The notes under the pieces were generated by a model. It was not told the origin of the DNA. It saw only the letters and a program-made list of their open reading frames with translations, and searched no databases. Positions 1 through 12,600 of a stretch of DNA of 64,000 nt are shown one piece after another (position 1 is the stretch's first letter; each line of letters begins with the position of its first letter). Origin of the DNA: Chlorokybus atmophyticus (taxonomy: Eukaryota; Streptophyta; Chlorokybophyceae; Chlorokybales; Chlorokybaceae). The position numbers and the translations under genes are program-made. The stretch is from NCBI GenBank assembly GCA_009103225.1, contig RHPI01000773.1:186786-250785 (forward strand), given 5' to 3'.

Positions 1-85
1 GGGGGATGTGAACGTGCGTGCCTGTGCTCGTCTGTGTGCGTGTGCAAACAGCTGAAGTGTATGTGTTATTATTGTGTGCCCACAG

Positions 86-2263
86 TCAGTGGAGTCGGTG
101 GCGCACATGGCCACGGAGGCATGGTCGATAGTCCGCGATGTGTACGTGGACCCCACCCTCAACCACCAGGACGCCGACGCCGCCCTGACCACAGCCATAG
201 CTTCTATCCGCTCTGCACCAGACACCTCAAAAGCCTTCAAAGATGCCCAAGTAAAAAAATTGCACACAAGTAAACATGAAGAGACTGCGTGCGCGCACAC
301 ATCACTGCGAGTTGAAACGCGTGCTGCCCTTGCAGGATCTACTGAAAACGCTGTCGGACCCGTACACGCGCCTCGTAGCACCGAAAGACTACGACGATTT
401 TCGCGTGTCCAACGCGGGTGCCCTTGAGGGTGTTGGCATGGTGCTCGCCAACGACCCTAACAGCAACCGCCTGGTAACTGATTGTCGTGCTTGTGCGAGT
501 ACAATAACAACAAATAGTTCAACCAACACGTTACAGGAGCGATAGAACTCTCAATTCAACACGCACACGCAGGTGGTGCTTAACCCCATTGAGGGTGGCC
601 CCGCGGCCCGAGCAGGCATCCTTGCCGGAGATGAGATTCTCGGCATTGATGGTGAGTGTCACACGTACACACGCGCACAAGCGGCAATGAGTCACATGCT
701 TGTGTTGGGCAGATATACCTGTCGGCGGGTTGAGCAGCGAGGAGGCCGCGAGACGCCTGCGTGGCAGCAGCGGGACCACTGTGAGGTTGACAATCGTCCG
801 CCGCAACCAGGCATGTGTGGTTGTCTTCGAGTCTCGACGTGACAAGATGTCCACATATTGTGCCACACGCTGACCCCACACTTTCATGTTGTGTCACGCA
901 GGGTGCTGCCTCAGGCTCCGATGTGCGCGTGACACAGGACCTCCAGATGATCCGTGAGCCAATATCGCTCAGCCCCGTCCTCGCCACCGCCCTTCCTAGC
1001 CACGTCGGGTGAGTGGGCATGTGGGTGTGTGGTTCACAATGTCACGCAACAGCCTCAGTGACTGACTGGCTGAGTTGTGTCACAGGTATGTGAGGCTCAG
1101 TTCCTTCACGAAGAACGCCCCCGAGGAGTTGGCACGCGCCCTGAAGAACATGCGGGAGGCGGGTGCCGACCGCTTTATACTTGACTTACGCAATAACCCG
1201 TGAGTGCTTACTTGGCGTATGTTGTTGGATGTGACCAGCATGTCGTTTCAGCATGCGTTGGTCATGTACAACACACGTCAAGAGAAGGATTTGGCACGCA
1301 TTGAGGTGGCATGTGTCACGCACAAATTGCACACATGTTGCCTTGATGTGACCGATACATCATCTCAAAGCATGTTGGGACTGTGTTGCTCGCCGAGGTG
1401 TAATGTAAACATGTTGTGCTGCGAGCATGCACTTAGGGTGAGTTGACCGAGTTGACTTTTGTGTTGCAGTGGCGGATTGGTGAAGTCTGGTTTGGCGATC
1501 GCTTCGCTCTTCCTCCCCGCGGACGATGTTGTCCTTCACGCCGTCGACCGCGACGGCCACGCCCGAGCCGTCACGGCCGTCCGGTCGGAGAACAACTACG
1601 TGCCCATGAGCATGGACGGTGCCGCAGCCAACAGGAAGGACTCCCGCAATGCAGTCCATGAAGATGCACCGGTCAGCGAACAACTTGTCGTGCTCGTTAA
1701 TGGAGGGAGCGCCAGCGCCAGTGAGATCCTTGCCGCCGCCCTGCAGGTTGGGATGCACTGGCAACCTATTGTGCGTGCGTATATGCGTGTATGTGGGTGT
1801 GCAAGGATGTGTGGGTGTGATTTGCGTGGTGTGTGTGTATAAGTGTATTGGTGTACGTGTTTGCACATTGCCACTGCACAAATGCTTTTTTGTGTGTGCA
1901 TGTGTGCATGAGCGTGCGTGTGCACGCGCCGCCCAGTGCTCATATACTGACTTGGGGTTGCTGCATCAGGATCATCACCGTGCAGTTCTGCTAGGTGAGA
2001 AAACCTTTGGCAAGGGCAAGATCCAGAACATCTTCGAGTTGTCCGACTCCGGGTCGGCATTGTTCGTGACCATCGCAATGTACACATCCCCTGACCACCA
2101 CCAGATTGACAAGGTGGGCATTCAACCCAACATAATGTGCACGCCGGAGGCGAAGACCGCCCCAGCAAAGCCACGCTCACCGGACCCGATCTCCATGATC
2201 GCATTGCTGGAATCCGATGAGTGTGTGCGTGCAGCCGAACACCAGCTCGGTGTCGACTTATAA
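86..2263 (+). CDS. CTPA: Carboxyl-terminal processing peptidase (CtpA/D1-protease type, S41 family), 5' end outside window
   Basis: Eight exons fit in phase: 86-250, 336-473, 573-651, 713-810, 902-1008, 1086-1199, 1470-1746 and 1970-2263 (TAA). They give 423 visible residues. The order is an N-terminal helical part, a PDZ domain (NPIEGGPAARAG, then AGDEILGID) and the S41 catalytic core. The Ser-Lys dyad is visible: the middle Ser of GGSASASEI (codon 1714-1716) and the Lys of TFGKGKIQ (2012-2014). They are 25 residues apart, as in E. coli Tsp and algal D1 protease. A family member in a plastid would work in the thylakoid lumen and trim the C-terminus of photosystem II D1. The targeting peptide would lie upstream of the window, so location is inferred. 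Intron 811-901 begins with GC instead of GT. The intron 1747-1969 separates the two catalytic residues. Family call sure; D1 as substrate likely but unproven. Confidence 0.92.
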
Positions 2264-4292
2264 GCTCCATTCATGAAGAAGCATATATTCTTCATCTGTA
2301 CAGAAGATTGAGATTCTTGTAGCAGTAGCAATAATCGCAGGTACGGGGTTATGTGCATACCTAGATGGTGCCAGGCGCCCTTCCACATTGGAAGCGTGTG
2401 GCGACCGCAATCCTGTGTGTATATGATAGGAATAACACAGCATAGACGCCTGCAGCAGGCCACCCCACCATTCATAATACGAGTGTACATGTGTTTCTTT
2501 TACTGAAGTCGCCCTCACTCTGCTCTCTCAATGCCAGATGAATATCATGTATGTAAGTGCGAGCAAGACGTAGGGTATGGCATTGCAAGACCAACAGCAT
2601 GCAAAGCCTTTGATGAGCACAAGTGCAGAAAGCAGGCCAGCAACGTTTATTCACAGCCAACACCTGCCTCGCGCATATCCTGTACACAACCTAACTATGG
2701 GGCTGGGCTATGGGCTATGTGCAAATGCTCTTAGCATTGGTAAGCATGACCACGGGTAGAGAAGGCGCCTAGCTCATACTTGGGCAAAGTAGTAGGACGA
2801 GGACAACATGCAACAGCCTGGCAAGTACTGTTGATGCCTTCCCCACGGAACTTCTTCTAATGATGATGAACAGAGGTGATGCACCAAGGTATTGCTTCGC
2901 TGCTTGTTGGAGACTGTGCGAATGCTGATATGTTGGGCTGGTGTTGTTGGCTAGCTTGAGGTGTGAATCAACCCGTTGTTACCTTGAAGATGCTCTCGGC
3001 CTTCAAACTTCTTGCATTGTTTGCGTTTATCATGCGTGTGTGACGATGTATATGCATTCGAATTGACAAATGCAAAGGCGTGCCGTGCACAGTCACACAC
3101 ATAACACACTCAACAACAGAATGTATGACATTGCATGTGCACCATTATGTATGCTTGATTATGTTGGTGAAATGTAACAGGTGTAATAGCTGGGTGGGGA
3201 GGGGTGGTTTCTGATCATCGCTTTGAAGTTCAAAAGCTAGTTTGGTTGTCCTTAGTCTACAGGTAGTCTCGCTAAGTACTCATGAGTTTTGCACTTGGTA
3301 GACTCCAATCTTGACGATTTTTAACGGAGTATAAATGTTTTGCGGTCTTGTGATGGCCAGACCCGCCTTGTATACCAACGAGAGCTTGTACACTGAATTC
3401 TTGGTAGTTTAGACGATTGTTTAAGGATAAGGGGACGTCCACACACGGTTAACATGGATCATGTGCACTGAGTGGCAGTTTGCTTGTGCTTGAGTGTGGT
3501 GGCGGCGAAGGCCTTAGGCGCGGTTTGGACTGAGTGGGTCCGACGTGGCCTAGTCTATTCTTTACTGCTTGCACAGACGGTTGGAGGGTGGTGTGTTGTG
3601 TGTGAACGGCCAAAAGCTTGCACATTAGTATCACTGGGCCCACTACGATTTCACTACGTGCGACAGTGCTTGCGTGTGTGTGCGAGCATTTGTACGCGTG
3701 TGTGCATGTGTGTGGCCTACACACATCGGGTGCAGATGCCTGGGTGTGCATGTGTGCAAATACCCGCGTGTGTGTGTGTGTGTGTGCATGTGCGTGTGTG
3801 TGTGCAAGTGTGTGCATGCGTTGTGTGTGCTGTCATCTGATATCATCATTGAGCTGAGTGAGCACAACCAACTTGATTGTGCTTGCTATACCTTATGCTT
3901 GGCAGGTCAATCTTAAGCGATATTCAGTGTTCATTAAAGTTGGTAAACTTCAACTTGTCAAACAACCATTGCACCTTGTAAGGGTATATGCCAAGTGGCA
4001 TCGGTGTAATACATCTTTGTGATAGGTGAAAGTTTATCACTCATATAACTGATACAAGAAACCGCTAATAAGAGTGATATGTATGAAAGTTTGCACATAC
4101 CAGGCTGATTGTGTACGATGATTGATATTCATGCAAGTCATGTGAATATCATCATACCCATGAGACATATTGTCACGCTTAACAAGCAAGGCCTAGTCAC
4201 TCCAAGGCTGCTATGCTGTCAGCATGACTTCACGGTGTGGAGTCTAGCACCTCGGATGCACAGTACGCAAGTGGCTCACTCATACAATTATT

Positions 4293-4454
4293 CCTTGTGC
4301 TCATGCAGTCATATATAAATGGTACGAATTGTACACTTCACTAATAAGCACTGCTCATCGGTAAAGTGTGCAGTCCTTGTGCTCATGCAGTCATAGACAA
4401 GACGAACTGTACACTTCACTACTAAGCATGAGCTCAATTGTGAAGTGTACAGTT
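4293..4454. repeat. 82-bp tandem repeat with hairpin-forming arms
   Basis: Two copies start at 4293 and 4375 with a shared block CTTGTGCTCATGCAGTCATA. The second copy contains a perfect 15-bp inverted repeat, AACTGTACACTTCAC at 4405-4419 against its complement at 4440-4454. The first copy has the same arms in degenerate form. It may be a MITE remnant or a local duplication. No gene is associated. Confidence 0.7.
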
Positions 4455-6038
4455 ACTAGCTTTGTGCTGCGGCAGTACAGAGCTAGTCACCGGACATGTC
4501 ACACAATGCGACATGGACTTGAGTGTTTTGACTATATAAGAGTCTATGCTCCCGAGGCACACTTTGTTCACAACGGTTGAGACCTGTGCGGCTAAAAGGT
4601 GCCACACCTTCTGGCCGCATTGCGAACATTGAAGGTCAGCACACGTGACCGAGAGACTACATACTTTAAATAACGTGTGACCAGATGGGAAGGCAACAGA
4701 GGGAAGTACTTCAGGCTTAGCTAGCATGGTGGTGATGACTCGACTTGTTTAGGGTTACCCTTAGCTTTATGGGAACTCTGCCGGGTGCCAACTCGTTGTG
4801 TGTATGGGGTGCCAGGCTTAGCCAAGTTAGCTCTTAAAGGGACCTTCTTTGTCCACATGTGACAGGTTGGTGCTGCGGCGCGGCGGGGAGCAGGGGTCGG
4901 TCTGTGACTAAAGGAGGTCTTGTTGACAACCGCTACAAGCGGATCAAAGCCTCTTTCAACTGGTCAGTCAATTGTGCATTGTGCTTAGCTGTATTGTGCA
5001 TTGTGCACCTTGTTGTTGCAAGCGTGCCTTGTGTTATGTTACATTGCCTCATTAGGCACTAACACGCTGTATGTGAAGACACGGTAGTGCCAAACAAAAT
5101 AAAAACTTTTTTGAAAGCGATCATTATTCAATAAGTGTTACATCCCAAGGTGGAATGTAAAGGCCGGGAGTACAAGTGGACACAACATATCACCAATGAT
5201 CATGCAGGTCATATTACATGATAATGGGAACCAATTCATAACTAGCATGTATTTGACAATTTTCGGGACCATCATATGGTCGAAAAATATATCAGATTAG
5301 TTACCACAAGCAACTAACACATTATACAGGGGAAATGGAGGGGCCGGGGAAAACAAGTAGACGACGTTCTACTCACAAATATGCAAACGATATAGTGGTT
5401 AGCATGTGCCGCGCTGTATAATGATTATCAATTGTGATATGATTGTATGACGTATGACCGACGTTATTTGTTAAAACACCAACTTAGAAGATGAAATAGA
5501 GGGGCGAGTGGGGTACAGCCGGACATATCACAATGTTAATGTATGAGACACAGAGCAACAATAAACACCCAACGAGACAATGACCACAAAATTATATGAT
5601 AATGGATGGTTTACCTGTTGCGTATGGTGCTAAACATGTATGTACGGTGCATGTGTGATGGCACGATGAAATAACCACATCAATTATCATATGTAGCGCC
5701 ATTGTTCTTGCCGAGCACGACCCAGTTATAATCCTTGCCATTATAGATTATGTATAACTCATGCATAACTTCAATTATGAATGAAATGCATGAAATGCAT
5801 TGCTAGTCTTGTGTGTACAACAACACAATTTCATGGCAAAGGTATCAACATTATTATTATACTTACATTAAATTATCGCACATCGCCATTGTGTATGTAC
5901 GCAGTATACATAGTATATATAATGAGACTGTCCGTACGCGGTGTAGTTGAGATTGCATTAACATGTAGATTGCGTATGCCAGCATCTTTGTCACTCACGC
6001 ATGCAATGTCAATAATTAGGCCAAGTACACAACTCGCA

Positions 6039-6040
<2 letters not shown>

Positions 6041-6118
<78 letters not shown>
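6041..6118 (+). repeat. (GT)n followed by (GA)n microsatellite
   Basis: An uninterrupted GT run (about 6041-6086) passes directly into a GA run to about 6118. It gives rise to spurious long open frames of Val-Cys and Arg-Glu, which I do not accept as coding. Confidence 0.95.
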
Positions 6119-6125
<7 letters not shown>

Positions 6126-6603
6126 TCTGACGAGCATGGCTGGCATGCGCAAAACGGCCTTAGATGCATGCCATCCAACGGCTTGCCTCGCGCGCGCCTC
6201 TTCCATGCCCAACAGGCATCGAGGACGAGGCACAAAATTCTCTCGGGGCCGCGACACCAGCGCACGCACGTACGAACCCAAACACCCGCGCGTCCCCGGC
6301 GACCGCACGTTGATTCTGTGCTGTCTGACCGTACCTTACGTGCATTATTGCCCCGCGGACATTCCTCTCACGTTATTCTCTCCCCAGAAAGGCAAAGCTT
6401 GGACCGGCCAGGCTGGCTGGCTTTGTGTTTGTTTCAAGGCAGAGGCAGCTACCCTGGCAGGTGTGGCCGGCCTGGCGGCCTGGCCTGGCCTGGCCTGGGC
6501 CGGGAGGCCTGGGCCTGGGCCTGGGCCTGGCCTGGCGGCTACAGCCTGGGAGCAGCAGGAGCAGGAGCAAGGAGGAGGAGGAGGAGGAGGAGGAGGGGCG
6601 AGC

Positions 6604-8623
6604 ATGCAAGTCTCTGGGGACGGGATGTACGTGGCGTCGTCCATGGCGGAAGCAATGGCCTTAGCACAGCAGCAGGCGGACGCACTCCTACCGCTGGTTG
6701 TCCAGCACCACCACCAGGCCAATGAGCAGGGTGGAGGTGGTGGCATGGTCAATGGCATTATGGGCTGCGGGGATGGTGTCGTTGGAGGCAGGAATGCCAC
6801 CTCAATTGGCATGAATTCTCACATTCATCGACACCCACACCATCAACGTTTACAAGAACAACACCAACAACCACACCAACACCAGCAGCATCAACAACAG
6901 CATCACCACCAACATCCACATCATTATCAGCAGCAACACCATCAACAGCAACACGAACAGCAGCATGAGCAAAGGAGCAAGCGGAAGGTGAGGCATGTGG
7001 CGCTTGAGATGGACGCCGCCGCTCACCACAAGTTGATGAAGGTGGTGGCGGAGAAGCACGACGGCTCACTGGAACGCTTTATGGCGGATGCTCTCCAGCA
7101 TGTTGATCAGTCAGGCGAAGGAGCTGTACCGTCTCACCTTCACCAACATCACCATCATCCACTTTCTGCTCCTCTGGCTGCTCGTCCTGACAGTGCTTCT
7201 TCGCTGTTGCATGATCGTGAAGCCAACGCTGCACCAGCCTCATCCTCTGCGCCTCCTCCTGAACCCAAGCAGCGCAAGACCAACCAGAAGAAGCCGGCTC
7301 TCACCAAATGGAAGCGCATCAAGTGAGTTGGTGTGTACGCATGTGTTTAAAGAGTGTCAGCAGCCTTACGTACCAGTTCAACATACAGTTTGCATGAGCA
7401 AACCAGTGACAGCGTTCTGAGCAGTGGAACTGTTAGTGTTGATATAGCAGAAGTGTAGCAGCTTCCACACAGCATGCACTCAAGTCTGTGCCACTGACCA
7501 TAGCATGCCTACTCTGTAGGTGGTTTCAAAGCTTGTGTACAACAATGCAGCCAGCATACTTGTTCACTGGCTGCTTGCTTGCATTTGACTGTTTCACATT
7601 CCCTGAGCTTACAGCTTACAGCTTATGTCTGAATGGCCTCTTCTCATCAACCACCTTCCTGTCGCCTTCTTGTCAAGCTGGCAGCTGACAAGAAGGCAGA
7701 CAAAAGTGGAAGCTCCAACTCACATGTTTATATGTATATGTGTGTGGCGCAGATTCGAGCAGCTGCGTGGGACGGACATGGAGGAGTTGGCGGCAGCGTA
7801 CAGAGCGCTGGCACGGCAGGTGCAATCGCAGCAGCAACAGCAGCTGCCACAGCAGCAGTCTCTGCCTGTGTCGGGGAACCTTGCTAGCGTGGCGTGGGAG
7901 CAGCTGACCATCCCGCAGCTGGAGCACATGTTGGAGGAGGTGAAGCGTTTCCTCGGCGTGTTGGAGAGGACACATGACTGTGATGTGGACGGCTGCGGCC
8001 GACGCTTCGGCACGCCCGGAGCGCTGCGCGATCACGCCAACGAGCACACGGGCGAGAGGCCGTACGCGTGCCAACATGAAGGCTGCGGCGAGAACTTCGC
8101 CTCAAAAGCACTCCTCTGCCGACACGTCAAGAAGCACGAGCGCGCTCACATGTGCATGCATCCGGGCTGCAACAAGCGCTTCGCCTTCCGCGAACGATTG
8201 CAGGTGTGGGTTTTGGCAAACAACCCAACATTCTGCTTATATGCCCCTCATGTACGCAATCCAACATTGTGCCCATATGCCTTCCTGCAGTAGTAGCTTC
8301 TGCTTGCCAACAGTGGGGCCACATCTGCACAGGTGCACCAACGCACTCATTGCGATCAAAGGCCTCTCGTGTGTCCATGGGAGGGTTGTGGAAAGACCTT
8401 CAAGTGGGCCAACAGTCTTCACGGCCACTTGCGTACGCACACCGGAGAGAAGCCTTTCCAGTGCAATTTCCAGAACTGCGGTCGATTGTTTGGGTACAAA
8501 GTGGACCTCACTCGCCACATGCGCACGCATTTTGGCCAACCCGCGAGGGCCACGCCGTCAACCTCCTCATCCGCGCATCACCACCAGACAATGCAGAGCC
8601 AGCAGCAACATCAACAACAATAA
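6604..8623 (+). CDS. C2H2 zinc-finger protein with five fingers and His/Gln-rich N-terminus
   Basis: Three exons, 6604-7322, 7753-8203 and 8333-8623 (TAA), join in phase to 486 residues. The start at 6604 is the first ATG after the GGA repeat; the frame stays open upstream, so a more distal start is possible. Residues 1-240 hold His/Gln tracts and a basic patch beginning RSKRKVRHVALEMD. Exon 2 opens with a helical, Gln-rich segment, then come five C2H2 fingers of C-x4-C-x12-H-x3-H form. Finger 3 is cut by the second intron after its tenth loop residue and is exactly restored by splicing. Fingers 3-5, with HQRTH linkers and the block TFKW, resemble from memory the finger array of plant REF6-type proteins, but no JmjC domain is present. 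It is likely a nuclear DNA-binding regulator; target unknown. The final TAA lies in a CAA/CAG tract and the frame continues Gln-rich to a TGA. Confidence 0.85.
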
Positions 8624-9698
8624 CAGCAAGGCTCGCAGCTCCCTCAACACCCGCAGCATGCATTGTCTGTGGTGAGCCCCTGATTATTTTCATGCCTCAT
8701 GACCCCGCGCGCTAGTAGTCCTCCTCAGCGTTTCCCTGTGTAAAAAGCACCTTCCCCATCGTTCAATAATGGGTTGCGTATAGCTGTGCACCCACCCCCA
8801 ACATTCATGTTGTCTCTGTGTATAGCATTAGTGGCAGATTCAGGCGACGATGTACATTCAGTTGCGTTGTGAACTTGTACCAAAACCGCGATACTAGCGT
8901 AGTGGTATTTATGTAGTTAGCTTGTATGTAATGTTAAGGCTACAGCCTGCAGGCTTGTCTATGTGTCATGTGAATCTGGCGTCTGGCTGTGCGTTGCGTA
9001 TGCGAAGTGACTATGTATAAAGTTACGCCGCGGTTCCTGCCAGCAGCACCACCGTTGCAACTGCTCTATTTGTCTGGGTATGGTGGGTGTCCGCTCCCTC
9101 TGGACATGTAAGCTTTGGTTATGATTGTGCCCGCCATTACGAAGTTAGATGTGCGCATACGCTGATGTGCGGGTGGGCATGTGTACTTGCCAGTTCGTTG
9201 TATGTTGGTATCAACTGCATGCCCGGTAGCCAGATTGTGTTGAGCTAACAAGTATGATACAGCCTCTATGTGGTGTGCGCATGGGCGTGCTGATCACAGC
9301 AAGCCATGGCGTCTTTGCAAGGTGCTTCGAGCCGTGCAGAGCGACACTTTGCAGTGCAGTATATAGATAGCAACACTGATTGTCACCGACAACGCCAACT
9401 ACATGTGACCTCTATCATACTACTATACAACCTACTGCGTTACAGTGGTAGGCTGGAAGCCGGCTGCCAAAAAGGGCGGGAGCATGTGTGTGATTATGGG
9501 CGGCACGTGTAAGCCACCACGTGTTGGTTTGCATGGAGGATGTCCTCCCATGTTGTACCCTGCCACCACGCAGACGCGTCCCAGGCAAAAGAATCATCTA
9601 CGTATAATGTACTCGCCCTACTACTGATGTTATGTAAAACTGGAAGGTGTGCAAACTGTCGACATGTCATGTCATGCGCGAGGACACACATAACCACA
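8624..9698. other. Convergent intergenic spacer with both 3' UTRs
   Basis: This interval lies between the zinc-finger gene (+) and the rhodopsin-cyclase gene (-), so it holds both 3' ends. TGTAA-like sequences occur near 8738 and 8925 on the plus strand. No additional gene is supported; the short ORFs lack codon structure and homology that I can recognise. Confidence 0.6.
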
Positions 9699-12600
9699 TC
9701 AATCCTGCCACGCCCACGGCCCACGCGAGGGTTCTTCCCAGTCGCTTCCGCTGCTGTAGCGTTCCAAGCTGGGACCGGCCGAGGGACCGGACCCGCGCGG
9801 GGTGCGTGGGGCGAACCCGTCGCTTGAGTGGCTCTGTCGGGGAGACACCATGCCGGGTTGTTGCGTTGGGTACCCGTACGCGTCCACACCAACGCACCCG
9901 CCACCCCCGCCACCCAACAAATCCAAGTGAGCACACGCCTGCTGAGCCGCCTGCCGCAGACGCACACGCGCACCCAACGCGGTCACGCCCAACGCGCGAA
10001 GGTTGTCGTCGCTCATTGTCGCAAGCAAGTCCACAGATACATCCTCCTGTACACACACACATGCGCGCGCGCGCGCGCCCACACACATGTGAGCCTCCAG
10101 TTGAGACTAGACTTGCATACAAAAGGCAGGCACACGCAAAGGCGTGCCAACTTACCCGTGCGAGTGCGTCAAAATGTTGTTCGAGTCCCGCTTGTTGCAG
10201 GACGTGCTGCAGATCCGCGAGCCAGTGCGGGTTGGCCATGTCGTGGTGACGTGGGGCGAGAAGCGATAACGATGCACTATTGGCCGCGGACCGCGGGGAT
10301 CCTCCCTGCGTGCACAGCATGGACACGTCAACAACTCAGAGCACATTACCACAACACAACACAACACAGGCTGAATTCACATGTGCATTCTAATTCATGT
10401 TGTACAACAGCACACACGTATGCCCGCACACGCACGCGCACGCGCACGCGCACGCGCACACGCCCACACCCACACCCACGCCCACGCGCACATACCTGAA
10501 CAACTCCATAGTGTTGCCCTTGTGCACGCAACGACAGCCTCCTCTGCCGCACGTAAGGGCTGCCGCTGCCGTCGTCCGAGTGGTTCGGGCTCGGCGTGCC
10601 GCTGAACGAACGCTGAACGAGCGCCGCACCCGGCTGGACCCCAACCCAACCCACTTGGACACCCGCCTGCATGTCGCGCGCTGCTGCACCCGCCTTTTGA
10701 GGTGACAGGACGTAACGCCCTGTGTGTGTATGTGTTACGACACATGGAACATGCTCAAGGCCAAGTAGACACGCACACACGCACAGACACACACGCACGC
10801 GCACGCACACCCACACGTACATTCGGGCACACGCACATGCACACGCTCACGCTCACGTACACACGCGCGCGCACGCACGCACGCACGCACACACTCTCTC
10901 TAAAGCCAAACGTATGTGTTCTGTACCTGGCGAGCTTGATCTGCTGCTCACACTCGTGCGTGCGCTTCCTGCCAGTTGCTGCGTTGGCTGCCCCGCAGAC
11001 AGGTGTCTTCGATGCTGATGCTGCTGCTGCTGCTGCGGGTACTGCTGGCCACTACCGTTCTGCTGTGCTGTTGGTAATGTGTGCATGTGCCGTTGAGCGG
11101 ATTCCATCGCGCGCATGTCGTCGGGGATCATCAAGGCAGAGCCCGCGTCCATGTGACGGTAGTCCTCGTGCATGCGCGGTGCAACCCTCTGTAACACACA
11201 ACCGCGCACACGCACACGCGCACACACACACACACACTGTCAGCCTGACCCAACTGCACCAAATGATTTTGAGCGTATACGCGTCGATTGGTTTCTTTAC
11301 CGGTGAAGGCGAGTCCAACGCACGCTCAAGGTCCTCTTGCATTTGCGCCACTCTCGCAAGCATCTGCACAGTCAAATATGTGTGCGTGCGTGCGTGTGTA
11401 TGTATGTGTGCAACATCACAAAGTCCAAAGCAACATGTGTGTGTGCAACATGTGTGCCTACGTTCGGGTGCATGTGGTCCGCCTCAGGTCGCGCTGCGTT
11501 TGTCGGGCTTCGTGACGTGTGCGCACCCAACATCTCCACGGGGTGTGACCGCCTCGGTGGCGACACGGACCCACCGTTGTTGTTGTGTTGATGTTGGTGT
11601 TGTTGTTGTTGGTGGTGTGCATTGTAAGACGACGCATCATCGAGATGCATCTCAGGCACGTTGCCCCCCTTTTGAATAAACATCCGCTGCATAGACTGTA
11701 GCACAAGTGAGTAGTATGTTGGGTTGGTCGTCGTAGAGTGGGTTTGTTGCATAATGTGTACGTACTTGTGGTGAGGGTGGGCTTCGGAAGCCCGGACTGC
11801 TTCTGTTGGAACCCGAGTCGTGCGAGTGAGAACGATGCTCGGCTTGTTGGGAAATCGCCACAGTGAGAGAAGAACGCTGCGAGGAAGGGAGCCATGTTGG
11901 GTTATGTGGTGTTGTGTTCTTTGATGCGAGCAAGGGTGGGCGCACTGTATATATGGGCAAAGATGTGTGTCTGCGCGCACGTGTGTGCGTATATGTCTGC
12001 ACATGAGCGCACATGTCTGTGCGTACGCGCACGCGCGCACGTGTGTATGCATGTGTACGCATGTGTGTGTGTGTGTGCGCGCGCGCGCATGTGTATGTGT
12101 ATGCAAGGATGCACACACAAAAACGCACGCGTGTGTGCGCACACTCGCATACACGTGTATGTGTGCGTGTTCTCACCTTCTTCTGCGCTTCAGGAGAGCG
12201 ACTGCCATACTCCATAGACGATCGTTCCTTGCGTTGTACATACTTCTGCTCAAACTGTGACGAGGTGGTCCCATCCCCAACTTGGTTGTTGCTCTCGCCG
12301 TTAGCAAGACCGCTTAACGCTTGCGTGGGGCTCCCAACAGGACTCCTCAACTGCTTTGAGGACACACGATACACTCAATCACCACATGAGCTTTGTTGAG
12401 TCGTGTTGTTGGGTTGTTGGGTTGGGTTGGGTTGTGGTGCAAACACACGTACCGGCTGTGGTGGTGGTGACGCCGTTGTGGTTGATGCTGATGTTGGGTT
12501 GTCGGTTTGAGTTGTGTCTTCTGTGCTGGCAGGCTTTGCACGTGCTTGACTCGATGAGGCGGCGATCGAGCTCGGCGTGATGAGCTCGCATTGAAGACCC

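Larger units (their letters stand above)
2264..6603. other. Gene-free interval between peptidase and zinc-finger genes
   Basis: No ORF here has recognisable domains or codon structure. The 3' UTR of the peptidase probably ends near a TGTAA sequence around 3174, the usual green algal polyadenylation signal type. A TG-rich stretch lies at about 3660-3830 and an 82-bp repeat with hairpin arms at 4293-4454. A TATA-like CTATATAAGAG near 4530 has no gene after it. Around 5100-5900 the DNA is AT-rich without structure I can name. An acceptor-like TCTCCCCAG ending at 6387 may close an intron in the 5' UTR of the zinc-finger gene. The GGGCCT-type repeats (about 6470-6540) and GGA repeats (about 6571-6597) would then lie in that leader. 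Confidence 0.6.

Noticed and set aside
5781-6725. Long plus-strand ORFs through the (GT)n(GA)n repeat with Val-Cys and Arg-Glu runs
   Set aside because: The frame is open only because of the dinucleotide repeats. Similar open frames exist on the other strand, and an acceptor-like site at 6387 suggests untranslated leader.
9647-10499. Plus-strand ORFs of about 200 residues over the end of the cyclase gene
   Set aside because: They are shadows of the minus-strand SAM exons and of CA-rich introns. They contain no domain, and the minus-strand model explains every splice site.
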